48,704 nt of DNA from Labilithrix sp. Its GTDB lineage: Bacteria > Myxococcota_A > Polyangia > Polyangiales > Polyangiaceae. Each line of letters starts with the position of its first letter. Within the stretch, counting starts at the first letter, position 1. This document shows positions 16,357-24,598 of the stretch, piece after piece. The notes under the pieces were generated by a model. The model saw only the letters and a program-made list of their open reading frames with translations, did not search any database and was not told the DNA's origin. Position numbers and translations under genes: made by a program. Where the stretch lies: contig JAHBWA010000061.1 in NCBI GenBank assembly GCA_019637195.1, positions 1 to 48,704 on the forward strand, written 5' to 3'.

Positions 16357-17385
16357 CTAGACGTTGTGACGAACGACGCTCGCGTTGATGGTACCCGCGA
16401 AGGTGACCCACGCGACGTACGGCAGCATGAGGAGGCCCGCCGTCCCGTCGACCTTCCGTGCAGCGAGCGCGTAGCCGGCCGCGGAGCCGAGGTTCGCGGA
16501 CAGGTCCGCCAGCGCCGCCGCCGGCTTCCGCTTGCCGAAGAAGAGCGGCGACCACGCGGCGTTCGTCGCGATCTGCGTCACCCATATGCCCAGCGCAGCG
16601 GAGCGTTGCTTCGACGGCGGGGCACGCCAGACGCGCCACGCCGACGCGGCGCTCAGCGAGTACAGGAGCGGCCAGACGAGGCCGAACACGCGCTCGGGCG
16701 GCGTCCACGACGGCTTCGCGAGCGACCGGTACCAGCGCTTCGGGCCGCGCTTCATCGCCACGCGCCCGAGAAGGAGCGCGGTGAGCGTGGCGCCACCGAT
16801 CAGGGCCACCCCGAGGAGCGATCGCCAATGGCTCCGGAGCGGTCGCCGCCGCGCGGAACGCTCGACGTCCGACGCCATCGCGTCCTCCGACTCCGACGCC
16901 GTCGCGTCCTTCGACGCCATCGCGTCCTCCGACGCCGACTCCGTCGCGTCCTCCGACGCCGACTCCGTCGCGTCCTCCGACGCCGACGCCATCGCGTCCT
17001 CCGACGCCGACTCCGTCGCGTCCTCCGACGCCGACTCCGTCGCGTCCTCCGACGCCGTCGCGTCCGACGGCTCGCAGGCGATCCGCGTCTCCGCAGCGAT
17101 CGACTCGCGCGCGATCGTCACGGGGCGCGGCGGGACGGCCCCCGGCGTCTCGTCGACGACGCGCGGCACGCCCGGGATCGGCTCGTCGACGAGCGCTTCG
17201 CCCGCCTGCAGCTCACCCGCGCGCGCCTCATCGAGCAACGGCTGCGGCGGCTCCGGCGGAAGTGGAGCGGACGGCGCGACGACGTGCTCCTCGCCGCCGC
17301 GCGGGCTCTGCTCGCTCGTGCGCGAGCCCTCCAGCGACCGGCGCAGGCTCTCCTCGTCGTTGCCGTCGGGCTTGTCGATCTGCAT
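16357..17385 (-). CDS. tspO: TspO/MBR family protein with long repeat-rich N-terminal extension
   Basis: The last ~155 residues are a complete TspO (tryptophan-rich sensory protein, translocator-protein family), a five-helix membrane protein that binds porphyrins and lipids. Hallmarks are WYRSLAKPSWTPPERVFG, VWPLLYSLSAASAW, NAAWSPLFFG and LPYVAWVTFAGTIN. Normal TspO proteins are about 160 residues, but this one has 342. The extra ~185 N-terminal residues are acidic and disordered, with six to eight copies of an 8-residue unit, SEDATESA/SEDAMASA, encoded by a 24-bp DNA repeat (16870-17071). The ATG lies 3 nt after the upstream stop, with GAGG 7 nt before it, so the long form is probably translated. 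An internal start at MASDVERS cannot be excluded. Confidence 0.9.
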   Translation of the reverse strand: MQIDKPDGNDEESLRRSLEGSRTSEQSPRGGEEHVVAPSAPLPPEPPQPLLDEARAGELQAGEALVDEPIPGVPRVVDETPGAVPPRPVTIARESIAAETRIACEPSDATASEDATESASEDATESASEDAMASASEDATESASEDATESASEDAMASKDATASESEDAMASDVERSARRRPLRSHWRSLLGVALIGGATLTALLLGRVAMKRGPKRWYRSLAKPSWTPPERVFGLVWPLLYSLSAASAWRVWRAPPSKQRSAALGIWVTQIATNAAWSPLFFGKRKPAAALADLSANLGSAAGYALAARKVDGTAGLLMLPYVAWVTFAGTINASVVRHNV

Positions 17386-17388
17386 CCG

Positions 17389-17712
17389 CTACCTCGCGAG
17401 CCCGAGCTTGCGGACGAGCTGGGAGAGACGCGACGCCTTCCGGCGGCGACCGCCGAAGAGGAGCGACGCGAGCGCGAGACCCCCGAGCGCGAGGAGCCCG
17501 GCCAGCAGCGGCTTGCCATTCGAGCGGAGCGGGCGGACCGCGCGCGAGAGACGGCTCCGTCCCTTCTCGCGCGACATGGGATCGCGCGCCTGAACGAGCG
17601 GAGTCTCGTACTCCTCGATGAAGAGATCCTCGACGAGCACCTCGACCGGCTCGTCGGCGCCGAGCTCCCTACCCTCCGTCGAAGTCGGCTCCCTCGGTTC
17701 GTCGATGTTCAT
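17389..17712 (-). CDS. Small single-pass membrane protein, unknown
   Basis: ATG at 17712, with GAGGAG 7 nt upstream, gives 107 residues. The first half is acidic (MNIDEPREPTSTEGRELGAD, VEVLVEDLFIEEYETP). A basic patch follows (REKGRSRLSRAVRPLRS), then one transmembrane helix (LLAGLLALGGLALASLLFGG) and a basic C-terminus (RRRKASRLSQLVRKLG). The ATG overlaps the stop of the small gene upstream (ATGA), and its stop lies 3 nt before tspO. This makes a tightly coupled three-gene unit and suggests a partner of the TspO-like protein. Family unknown. Confidence 0.72.
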   Translation of the reverse strand: MNIDEPREPTSTEGRELGADEPVEVLVEDLFIEEYETPLVQARDPMSREKGRSRLSRAVRPLRSNGKPLLAGLLALGGLALASLLFGGRRRKASRLSQLVRKLGLAR

Positions 17713-17870
17713 CGCGAGCTCCTCATGGCAGGCATGTCCGGATCGGGATCGGGCGCCGGAACCGGCTCGGGCTCGGGCGGCTCGTGCGGCACGTGATGCT
17801 GCGGCGGCGGGTCCGGGGCAGGTCCGGGCAGCGGCGGCTCCGGCCTCCCGTGGGTGTCGTCGTGGCTCAT
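17709..17870 (-). CDS. Small proline-rich acidic peptide (53 aa)
   Basis: ATG at 17870 opens a 53-residue frame, MSHDDTHGRPEPPLPGP and so on, with many Pro-Glu and Asp-Pro pairs and no hydrophobic segment. Its TGA overlaps the ATG of the next gene (ATGA), a typical translational-coupling arrangement. Coding status rests on that overlap and on the non-random Pro/Glu/Asp content; such content can also arise by chance in this base composition. It may be a disordered accessory peptide of the tspO unit. Confidence 0.45.
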   Translation of the reverse strand: MSHDDTHGRPEPPLPGPAPDPPPQHHVPHEPPEPEPVPAPDPDPDMPAMRSSR

Positions 17871-17922
17871 GACAGCGATGCACGCATCGCGCGTGCCCGC
17901 GTGCCGCGAGCGGCGAGCTCAG

Positions 17923-19830
17923 CTACTTCTTGTCCCGCTCCCACGTGACGAGGCGCAGACTTCTCGGGAGCACGCGGCCTTCGTCGACGCCGCGGTCGTC
18001 CGTCGTCCAGAGGCGCACGCGCGTGGCGAGGAGCCCCGCTTGGACGATGGCGCGGCGTTGCACGACAGCCTTGGCGTCCGTCGTCGTGTCGTTCGGGAGC
18101 GGAGCAAGAGCGGCCCTCGAGAGCGCCCCAGCGTCGTGGCCGATCGCCGTCCAGTAGCTCGGCCGCACGCCGAAGCGCTCCATGAAGCCGCGCACGTCCT
18201 CGTCGCGCGCTTCGGCCGGCGTCGCGGCGAGCACCGGGACGATCCCGGCCGAGGCGCTCAGCACGGTGAGCCCGCGGGGAGCGTCACCGTGCGGGACGCC
18301 CGACTCGAGCGTGAGCGCGACCGCAGGAGGAGGCGACGCGCGGGACGGAGCGAGCGCCGCGCCGAGGTCGCGCAGGAGATCGCGCGCGCACGACGGGGGA
18401 CCGGAGACGAGCCAGCCGCGGGCGCCGCCCTTCCACCACGCGTCGACCGGGAAGCGCGTCCTCCCGGCCTGCGCGAGCGGGACGTCGCAGCGCACCGGCG
18501 GCAGGAGCGTGAGCCCCGGTCCGCGACCGTCGAGCGAGCCGGCCGCCACCTCGTCGTCCGAGGCGTCCGCGACGAGGGCTGCCGTCTTCACGCCGTGGCG
18601 GACGAGCGCGTCGGCGAGCATCGCGATCTCGCGCTCGGTGCGCTCGCCGAGCACCACCGCGGCCTTGCGCGGCATCTTCGCCGGGCTCGGCGCGGCGAGG
18701 AGGAGCACCGCCACGCCGCCCTCCTCGCTCCACGTCACGGCGCGATCCGCGCTCGCGCGATCGAAGCCGGCGACGATGACGGCGGCCCCCTCGCCCGCGA
18801 GCTCTTCCATCGCCGCGCGCGTGCCCGCCGCGTCGACGCCGTCGTCCCGCGTGACGAGCCGCGCGCCCTCCTCGCGCCCCGCCGTGCGCGGGAGGCCGAG
18901 CGCCCACGAGAGCCCGCGGACGACGTCGGCGGCCTCGTCGCGGAGGTCGCGATCGCGCGTGGGCAAGAGGAGTCCGACCGTACGCCCCGCGACGGTGTCG
19001 ATGCCGCGCCGGCTGGCGGCGAGCTCGCCGAGCTCGAGCCCCGCGTCGCCGCCGGTCTGCGCCGCGCTGACGCCGCTCTGCTCCACGAGCCAGCGCGCGA
19101 GCGCGGCGTCGTTCGTCTCGACCGCGATGCGCGCCAGCCGCTCCGCCACGAGCTTCTGCGTGTCCGCGCCGTAGCCCGACGCCGCGCCGCGCGCGCGCAT
19201 CGACTGGTAGGTCTGCTCGAGGACGGGGCGCGGGAGCGTCTCGAGGATCTGGCCGATCTTCCCGCGCACGCGCTCCTTGTCGTCCTCGCCGACGCCGCGG
19301 AGCCACGCGTCGAGGTACGCGAGCGCCTCGTAGTCCGTGTGCGCCGCGATCGCGCTGAGCGCGAGCTCCTCGAGGAAGACCTCGCGATCCGCCTCGTCGA
19401 CGACCTTCCCGACGAGCGGGCGCAAGCTGTCGAGCGCCGACTGCGGCGCCCCGTGGAGGCGCAGGCTGCGCGCGCGCGCGACGGTCGCGAGGTCGTGCGT
19501 CGTCCCGGGGGGCATCTCGCCGAGCGACGCCAGCACGCCGTCGGCGGCGGCGAGCTGCCCGGACTCCATCATCACGAAGGCGAGGTACAGCTTCGCCAGC
19601 GGGGCCGCGCCGTCACGCGGGTGGCGCGCGATGAAGTCCTCGGCCGCGCGGCGCTCGACCCTCCGGCCGTCCCAGGCCTCGCGGAGCAACGCGAAGTCGG
19701 CGGCGGCGCCGGGGCTCGACGAGAGCGACGCGACCGGCGCGGCCCGCTTCGCCGAGCGCGAGCAAGCGGCCGCCGCTGCGAGAGCCAGCGCGCCCGACAG
19801 GACGATCAGCGCGGTGCTCCGTGACCTCAC
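17923..19830 (-). CDS. LpoA/LivK-like periplasmic-binding-fold lipoprotein
   Basis: A GTG start at 19830 gives 635 residues; upstream codons are the antisense of sdhC and are not used. The signal peptide ends in a lipobox (LAAAAAC). The N-terminal ~270 residues are helical repeats of TPR type (AKLYLAFVMMESGQLAAADG, LALSAIAAHTDYEALAYLD). The C-terminal half is a type-1 periplasmic binding fold, starting VAGRTVGLLLPTRDRDLRDE with a characteristic EEGGVAVLLLAAPSPA. This order (TPR then binding fold) matches LpoA/YraM, the outer-membrane lipoprotein that activates class A penicillin-binding proteins. An amino-acid-transporter binding protein is the alternative. It runs divergent from sdhC. Confidence 0.78.
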   Translation of the reverse strand: MRSRSTALIVLSGALALAAAAACSRSAKRAAPVASLSSSPGAAADFALLREAWDGRRVERRAAEDFIARHPRDGAAPLAKLYLAFVMMESGQLAAADGVLASLGEMPPGTTHDLATVARARSLRLHGAPQSALDSLRPLVGKVVDEADREVFLEELALSAIAAHTDYEALAYLDAWLRGVGEDDKERVRGKIGQILETLPRPVLEQTYQSMRARGAASGYGADTQKLVAERLARIAVETNDAALARWLVEQSGVSAAQTGGDAGLELGELAASRRGIDTVAGRTVGLLLPTRDRDLRDEAADVVRGLSWALGLPRTAGREEGARLVTRDDGVDAAGTRAAMEELAGEGAAVIVAGFDRASADRAVTWSEEGGVAVLLLAAPSPAKMPRKAAVVLGERTEREIAMLADALVRHGVKTAALVADASDDEVAAGSLDGRGPGLTLLPPVRCDVPLAQAGRTRFPVDAWWKGGARGWLVSGPPSCARDLLRDLGAALAPSRASPPPAVALTLESGVPHGDAPRGLTVLSASAGIVPVLAATPAEARDEDVRGFMERFGVRPSYWTAIGHDAGALSRAALAPLPNDTTTDAKAVVQRRAIVQAGLLATRVRLWTTDDRGVDEGRVLPRSLRLVTWERDKK

Positions 19831-19972
19831 GGCGGCGGAGCATAGCGGCTGCGCGCCTGGTTCGTGCCGAAGTCGCTCACGCCCGCGGGCCGTGAGCGCG
19901 GCCGGGCCAAACGGAGCCCGAGCCGCGAACGTGCGCTGACGCCTCCTCGAAGGGAACGTATACTCCGCGCGA

Positions 19973-21010
19973 ATGGCGGACGAGGAGAGCTCGGCTTCCA
20001 CGGCGGACAGCGACTCCGGCGCGGACGGCGGCGCGAACGGCGACTCCGGCGCGGACGGCGACTCCGGCGCGAACAGCGACTCCGGCGCGGACGGCGGCGC
20101 GAACGGCGACTCCGGCGCGGACGGCGACTCCGGCGCGGACGGCGACTCCGGCGCGAACAGCGACGCGAACAGCGACGCCGGCGCGGACGGCGCCCCCGAC
20201 GCGAACCGCGACTCCGGCGCGGCCGCTTCCCCCGACGCGCCCACGCCGGAGCCGCCCTCGCCCGAAGCGCCGGCGGCCGAGAGCGCGCGCTACCGCAAGC
20301 TCCACACGCTCTCCGGCGCGCTCGCGCTCGGCGTGTTCCTCGTCGAGCACATCGCGACGAACGCGTCGGCGCTCGGCGGCCGCGCCACCTACGACGCCGT
20401 GGTCGGGACGATCGTGCGCTCGAGCGTCCTGCCGTTCGTCGAGGTCGTCTTCATCTTGCTCCCGCTCGCCTTCCACGCGGGCTACGGGCTCTACCTGCTC
20501 CGCGCCAAGGCCGCGCCCGAAGCCGTGGTCGCGCGCTACGGCGACCGGCGCCTGTGGCGCTTGCAGCGGCTGAGCGCCCTCTTCGTCCTCGTCTTCGTGC
20601 TCGTGCACCTCTGGGAGCTCCGCGCGCAGCGCCTCTTCTTCGGGCTCCCCGCGGACGCGCTCCACACGACGCTGACGGCGCGCCTCTCATCGACCTGGGC
20701 CGGCGTCCCGTTCGTCGCGCTCTTCTACGTGCTCGGCGTGTTCGCCGTCGCGGTGCACCTCTCGAACGGTCTCTTCGCCGCGACCGCAGCGTGGAACCTC
20801 GGCGTCTCCCCCTCCGGTCGGCGGACGGCCCGGATCGCGACGCTCGCGCTTGGAGGCGCGCTCTTCGCCGCAGGCGCAGGGGCCGTGGTCGCGCTGGCGA
20901 CCGGAACGCGCTTGCTCCCGGGCGCGGATGGCGATAGCGCTGCGGTCGCGGTTCCATGCGGGTCTTCCGCTCCGCCTCCCTTCCGGGTCTCGCCGACCCC
21001 TTCCCGCTGA
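19973..21010 (+). CDS. sdhC: Succinate dehydrogenase cytochrome b subunit with Asp/Ser/Gly/Ala repeat extension
   Basis: Type-B diheme membrane anchor of succinate dehydrogenase/fumarate reductase, passing electrons to quinone. The membrane domain starts near residue 104. Its histidines fit heme ligands: KLHTLSGALALGVFLVEH, LPLAFHAGYGLYLL, FVLVFVLVHLWELR and AVAVHLSNGLF. Five transmembrane helices are visible. Residues ~12-75 are an unusual extension of 6-residue repeats, DSGADG/DSGANS, coded by an 18-bp tandem repeat, then a Pro-rich linker. ATG 19973 is the first start; a start nearer the domain cannot be excluded, but the repeats keep frame. sdhA follows after 49 nt; sdhB is about 5 kb away. 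Confidence 0.9.
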   Translation: MADEESSASTADSDSGADGGANGDSGADGDSGANSDSGADGGANGDSGADGDSGADGDSGANSDANSDAGADGAPDANRDSGAAASPDAPTPEPPSPEAPAAESARYRKLHTLSGALALGVFLVEHIATNASALGGRATYDAVVGTIVRSSVLPFVEVVFILLPLAFHAGYGLYLLRAKAAPEAVVARYGDRRLWRLQRLSALFVLVFVLVHLWELRAQRLFFGLPADALHTTLTARLSSTWAGVPFVALFYVLGVFAVAVHLSNGLFAATAAWNLGVSPSGRRTARIATLALGGALFAAGAGAVVALATGTRLLPGADGDSAAVAVPCGSSAPPPFRVSPTPSR

Positions 21011-21059
21011 ACGTGCGCGGCCCTACCTCGGGCTCGCCCCCCTAACCGAATCCCAAGGC

Positions 21060-23102
21060 ATGGCCAAGACCAGCATCGTCACCGAGTCAGGCAAGGTCCG
21101 GCGAGTCATCGTCGTCGGCGGAGGCCTCGCGGGGCTCAGCGCCGTCATCAAGCTATGTGAGGCGGGGATCCCCGTCGACCTCTTCTCCCTCGTCCCGGTG
21201 AAGCGCTCGCACTCGGTCTGCGCGCAGGGCGGGATCAACGCGAGCGTCAACACCAAGGGTGAAGGCGATTCGCCCGAGGTCCACCTCGAGGAGACGGCCT
21301 ACGGCGGCGATTTCCTCGCCAACCAGCCCCCGGTCAAGGGGATGACCTACGCGGCGCCGGGCATCGTCTACATGCTCGACCGCATGGGCGTGCCGTTCAA
21401 CCGCACGCCCGAAGGTCTGCTCGACTTCCGCCGCTTCGGCGGCACGCTCTTCCACCGCACCGCGTTCGCCGGCGCGACGACGGGCCAGCAGCTGCTCTAC
21501 GCGCTCGACGAGCAGGTGCGCCGCTACGAGACCGTCGACGTCGAGGACGACCGCGGCATCGTCGTCCGCGGCGAGAAGATGGTCCGCAAGTGGGAGCTCT
21601 GGGACTTCCTCGGCACGGTCCTCGACGACGAGGGCCGCGCGCGCGGCATCGTCGCGCAGGACCTCAAATCGATGGCGATCGAGAGCTTCCGCGGCGACGC
21701 GGTCCTGCTCGCGACCGGCGGCCCGGGCATCATCTTCGGCAAGTCGACCAACAGCGTCATCAACACCGGCACCGCGGCGAGCGCCGTCTACCAGCAGGGC
21801 GCCTGCTACGCGAACGGCGAGTTCATCCAGGTCCACCCGACGGCGATCCCCGGCGCCGACAAGCTCCGCCTCATCTCGGAGAGCGTCCGCGGCGAGGGCG
21901 GCCGCGTCTGGGTGCCGAAGGACCCGAAGGAGAAGCGCCGCGGCCGCGACGTGCCCGAGAAGGAGCGAGACTACTTCCTCGAGGGCAAGTACCCGGGCTA
22001 CGGCAACCTCGTCCCGCGCGACATCGCGAGCCGCGAGCTGTTCCTCAAGGGCTTCCACGAGGGCAAGGGCGTCTTCAACCCGAAGAGCGGGAAGAACGAG
22101 CTCGAGGTCTACCTCGACGTCACGCACCTGCCGAAGGAAGTGCTCCGGCGCAAGCTCGAGGGCGTCCTCGAGATCTACGAGAAGTTCGTCGGCGAGGATC
22201 CGTACGAGAACCCGATGCGCATCTTCCCGGCCGTCCACTACTCGATGGGCGGCCTGTGGGTCGATTTCGAGAAGAGCGCCGACGGCAAGCTCGTGCCGGG
22301 ATCGCCCCGCAACCAGGCGACCAACATCCAGGGCCTCTACGCCGCCGGCGAGGTCGACTACCAGTACCACGGCGCCAACCGCCTCGGCGCCAACTCGCTG
22401 CTCTCGTGCATCTACGGCGGCATGGTCGCGGGCCCCGCGATCGCGTCGTACGTGAAGGGCCTGCCGAACAGCTCGTTCGACCTCAAGGCGTCGGTCTTCG
22501 ACAAGGCGGAGAAGCGCGAGCGCGAGCGCTACGAGGCGTCGCTCGCGATGGACGGCAAGGAGAACCCGTACGTCCTGCACAACGAGCTGTCGCAGGTCAT
22601 GCTCCGCGACTGCACGATCGAGCGCCACAACGGCGTCCTCGAGACGGTGATCGCGAAGATCGACGAGCTCGAGGATCGCTGGCACGACATCGGCGTCCCC
22701 GACAAGAGCACGCGCGCCAACCAAGGCGCGCAGTTCGTGCGGCACCTCCGCAACATGCTCATCATCGCCCGCGTCATCGCGCAGGGCGCGAAGAACCGCG
22801 ACGAATCGCGCGGCGCGCACTACAAGCCGGATTTCAAGCAGCGTGACGACGCCAACTGGCTCCGCTCGACGATGGCGCTCTACAAGGACGACGGCAAGCG
22901 CAGCTCGGTCGACTACGTGCGGGAGCTCGAGTACCCGCTCCACGGCAAGACGGTCCGCGTGACCGACGAGGTCGACGTGAGTCTCGTCAAGCCGCGGCCC
23001 CGCCGCTACGAGACCGCCGGCGCCGCCAGCGCCTCGGCCAAGGGCGAAGGCGAGGCGAAGACGGACAAGGCGAAGGGCGCCGAGGCGAGCCCCGCCCAGT
23101 AG
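21060..23102 (+). CDS. sdhA: Succinate dehydrogenase flavoprotein subunit
   Basis: Catalytic FAD subunit that oxidises succinate to fumarate. ATG at 21060 gives 680 residues; earlier in-frame codons overlap sdhC. The dinucleotide fold is RVIVVGGGLAGLSAVIKL. The covalent FAD histidine is expected in RSHSVCAQGGIN (H51). Substrate-site motifs are HPTAIPG and ESVRGEGGRVW. The C-terminal FAD motif is GLYAAGEVDYQYHGANRLGA. The sequence style (VCAQGGIN, a long C-terminal end) is that of type-B enzymes as in Bacillus and Wolinella, in keeping with the diheme SdhC next to it. The last ~35 residues form an Ala/Lys/Glu-rich tail (GEGEAKTDKAKGAEA). Confidence 0.96.
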   Translation: MAKTSIVTESGKVRRVIVVGGGLAGLSAVIKLCEAGIPVDLFSLVPVKRSHSVCAQGGINASVNTKGEGDSPEVHLEETAYGGDFLANQPPVKGMTYAAPGIVYMLDRMGVPFNRTPEGLLDFRRFGGTLFHRTAFAGATTGQQLLYALDEQVRRYETVDVEDDRGIVVRGEKMVRKWELWDFLGTVLDDEGRARGIVAQDLKSMAIESFRGDAVLLATGGPGIIFGKSTNSVINTGTAASAVYQQGACYANGEFIQVHPTAIPGADKLRLISESVRGEGGRVWVPKDPKEKRRGRDVPEKERDYFLEGKYPGYGNLVPRDIASRELFLKGFHEGKGVFNPKSGKNELEVYLDVTHLPKEVLRRKLEGVLEIYEKFVGEDPYENPMRIFPAVHYSMGGLWVDFEKSADGKLVPGSPRNQATNIQGLYAAGEVDYQYHGANRLGANSLLSCIYGGMVAGPAIASYVKGLPNSSFDLKASVFDKAEKRERERYEASLAMDGKENPYVLHNELSQVMLRDCTIERHNGVLETVIAKIDELEDRWHDIGVPDKSTRANQGAQFVRHLRNMLIIARVIAQGAKNRDESRGAHYKPDFKQRDDANWLRSTMALYKDDGKRSSVDYVRELEYPLHGKTVRVTDEVDVSLVKPRPRRYETAGAASASAKGEGEAKTDKAKGAEASPAQ

Positions 23103-23114
23103 CGTCCGGGCGCG

Positions 23115-23175
23115 GCGTTCCGGCCCGCGTCGGGTCGTCCGCGCCGGTCGGCGCGTTCCGGCCCGCGTCGGGTCG
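23115..23175. repeat. Direct 23-bp repeat downstream of sdhA
   Basis: The same 23 bases, beginning GCGTTCCGGCCCGCG, are present at 23115-23137 and 23153-23175, 38 bp apart start to start, in the short gap after sdhA. They look like a local duplication. Confidence 0.7.
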
Positions 23176-23204
23176 CCGGTAGTTTGGCCCGACGGGCGCG
23201 GTTT
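23163..23204 (+). terminator. Possible sdhA terminator
   Basis: CGTCGGG (23166-23172) can pair with CCCGACG (23188-23194). The stem extends by two pairs across a bulge, and GGTTTCT follows. It is moderate: it overlaps the second 23-bp repeat and the T-run is short. Confidence 0.35.
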
Positions 23205-23221
23205 CTCTAAAGCTGCTCATC

Positions 23222-24529
23222 GTGCGTGAACCGCGGGGCGTGGCCGGTCTCCTGAGTCTCCTCTGCGCCGCCGGCGCGGTCGCTTGCGGCGGTGGCCACG
23301 TTCCTGCCCGCGCCGGCGCGCCGGTGGACGTCGCCCGAGCGCCGGAGCCCGCCCAGCTGCGCGCCGCGCGCTTGCCCGCAGCGGCGACGGCGCCCGCGCC
23401 GGCTCCCGCCGCTCATGCGGTGGACGCCGAGGAGCACTGGTACTTCGAGGCGCTCTCCGCGGACGGCCGACGTGCGCTCCTCCGCCAGCTCGATCCCAAG
23501 AGCCGGGCGACGTTCCACATCCGCGTCGTCGACGTCGACAGCGGCCGGACGCTCGAGGAGACCGCGCTCCCGGAGCTCGCGAAGATCCCGGCGTCGACCA
23601 TCGGCGGCAAGCCCACCGAGCTCGCCGAGCTCGAGTGGATGCTCGCCTCGCCCGCGTTCGGGCGCGACATCATCCGGGGCTCGCACCTCGCCGGGAGCTT
23701 CCCGTTCGGGGCGTGCGGGCGCCTCGCCGCCGCGCACGGCGGCAGCGCGATCTCCTTCGACGCCGGCGACTGGCTCTACGTCGCCGACGACACCGGCCGC
23801 GTCCGGCGCCGCCTGGTCGAAGAGGCCGCGTACGATCCGCGCTTCACGCCGGACGGCAAGCACCTCTTCTTCCGCCGCGCGACCGGCACGGTCGACGTCC
23901 TCGCGAAGTACGAGCTCTTCGTCGTCCCGTCCGATCTGTCGTCGCCGCCGCGCGCCGTGCCTGGCTCGAGCGGCATGCGCGATCGCTTCGTCGCCCACCC
24001 GGACGGCCAGACGGCGTTCGCGGTGGCGTCGCAGCCGCGCGGACCGGCAGGCCGCCGCGGAGAGGACGCGCGACGCGCGGCCGACACCTGCGTCGTGTCG
24101 CTCTCGCTCCGCCCACCGTTCACGACCAAGCGGCTCGCTTGCCTCGACGGCGCCGAGCAGCTCGTCGAGTCGGTCATCTCACCGAAGGGCAAGTGGGCCG
24201 CGCTCTCGACGAAGAAGAACGCAGGGACCGACGGCGAGCGCCGCATGGAGTGGCGGCTGCGCGTCGTGTCGCTCACGAGCGGCAAGGTCGTGCGCGACGA
24301 GCCGGAGCCGGCGGGCATCGCCGTCCGCGCCATCAGCGACGCGGGGCTGCTCGTCCAGAGCGGCGCCCGCAGCGTCGTCATCACGGACGTGCCGGCCAAG
24401 ACGTCACGCGAGCTCGACCGCCCCGTCGATCTCGGCTACCGCGGCTTCTTCCGCAACGACGCCGATCTGGTCTACGTGCGCGAAGGCGCCGTCGCGGTGC
24501 TCGACGTCTCGAAGGACGCGAGCGAGTAA
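23222..24529 (+). CDS. Predicted lipoprotein with beta-propeller-like (WD40/TolB-type) repeats
   Basis: A GTG start gives 435 residues, MREPRGVAGLLSLLCAAGA with lipobox AVAC. After an Ala/Pro spacer, the mature domain shows repeated propeller-like strands of the kind seen in WD40/TolB repeats: YDPRFTPDGKHLFFRRATG, RFVAHPDGQTAFAVAS, ESVISPKGKWAALSTKKN, ISDAGLLVQSGARSVVIT. No catalytic motif is seen. It sits 119 nt after sdhA and 69 nt before a transporter gene, inside the stretch that separates sdhA from sdhB. Any connection with respiration is unknown. Confidence 0.75.
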   Translation: MREPRGVAGLLSLLCAAGAVACGGGHVPARAGAPVDVARAPEPAQLRAARLPAAATAPAPAPAAHAVDAEEHWYFEALSADGRRALLRQLDPKSRATFHIRVVDVDSGRTLEETALPELAKIPASTIGGKPTELAELEWMLASPAFGRDIIRGSHLAGSFPFGACGRLAAAHGGSAISFDAGDWLYVADDTGRVRRRLVEEAAYDPRFTPDGKHLFFRRATGTVDVLAKYELFVVPSDLSSPPRAVPGSSGMRDRFVAHPDGQTAFAVASQPRGPAGRRGEDARRAADTCVVSLSLRPPFTTKRLACLDGAEQLVESVISPKGKWAALSTKKNAGTDGERRMEWRLRVVSLTSGKVVRDEPEPAGIAVRAISDAGLLVQSGARSVVITDVPAKTSRELDRPVDLGYRGFFRNDADLVYVREGAVAVLDVSKDASE

Positions 24530-24598
24530 CGCCGCGTCGCCGCGTGACGGCACGAGGAAGTCACGAGCCGCCGGGCGTTCGCGGGTATCCTCGCCGCG

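Noticed and set aside
13523..16828. 1101-codon minus-strand open frame across amylase 2 and the 27-bp array
   Set aside because: Arg-rich out-of-frame reading of the amylase gene; no start signal or domain.
16366..17796. 476-codon plus-strand open frame over the tspO unit
   Set aside because: Its repeats are the antisense of the TspO acidic repeats; the minus-strand genes have ribosome sites and a recognised family.
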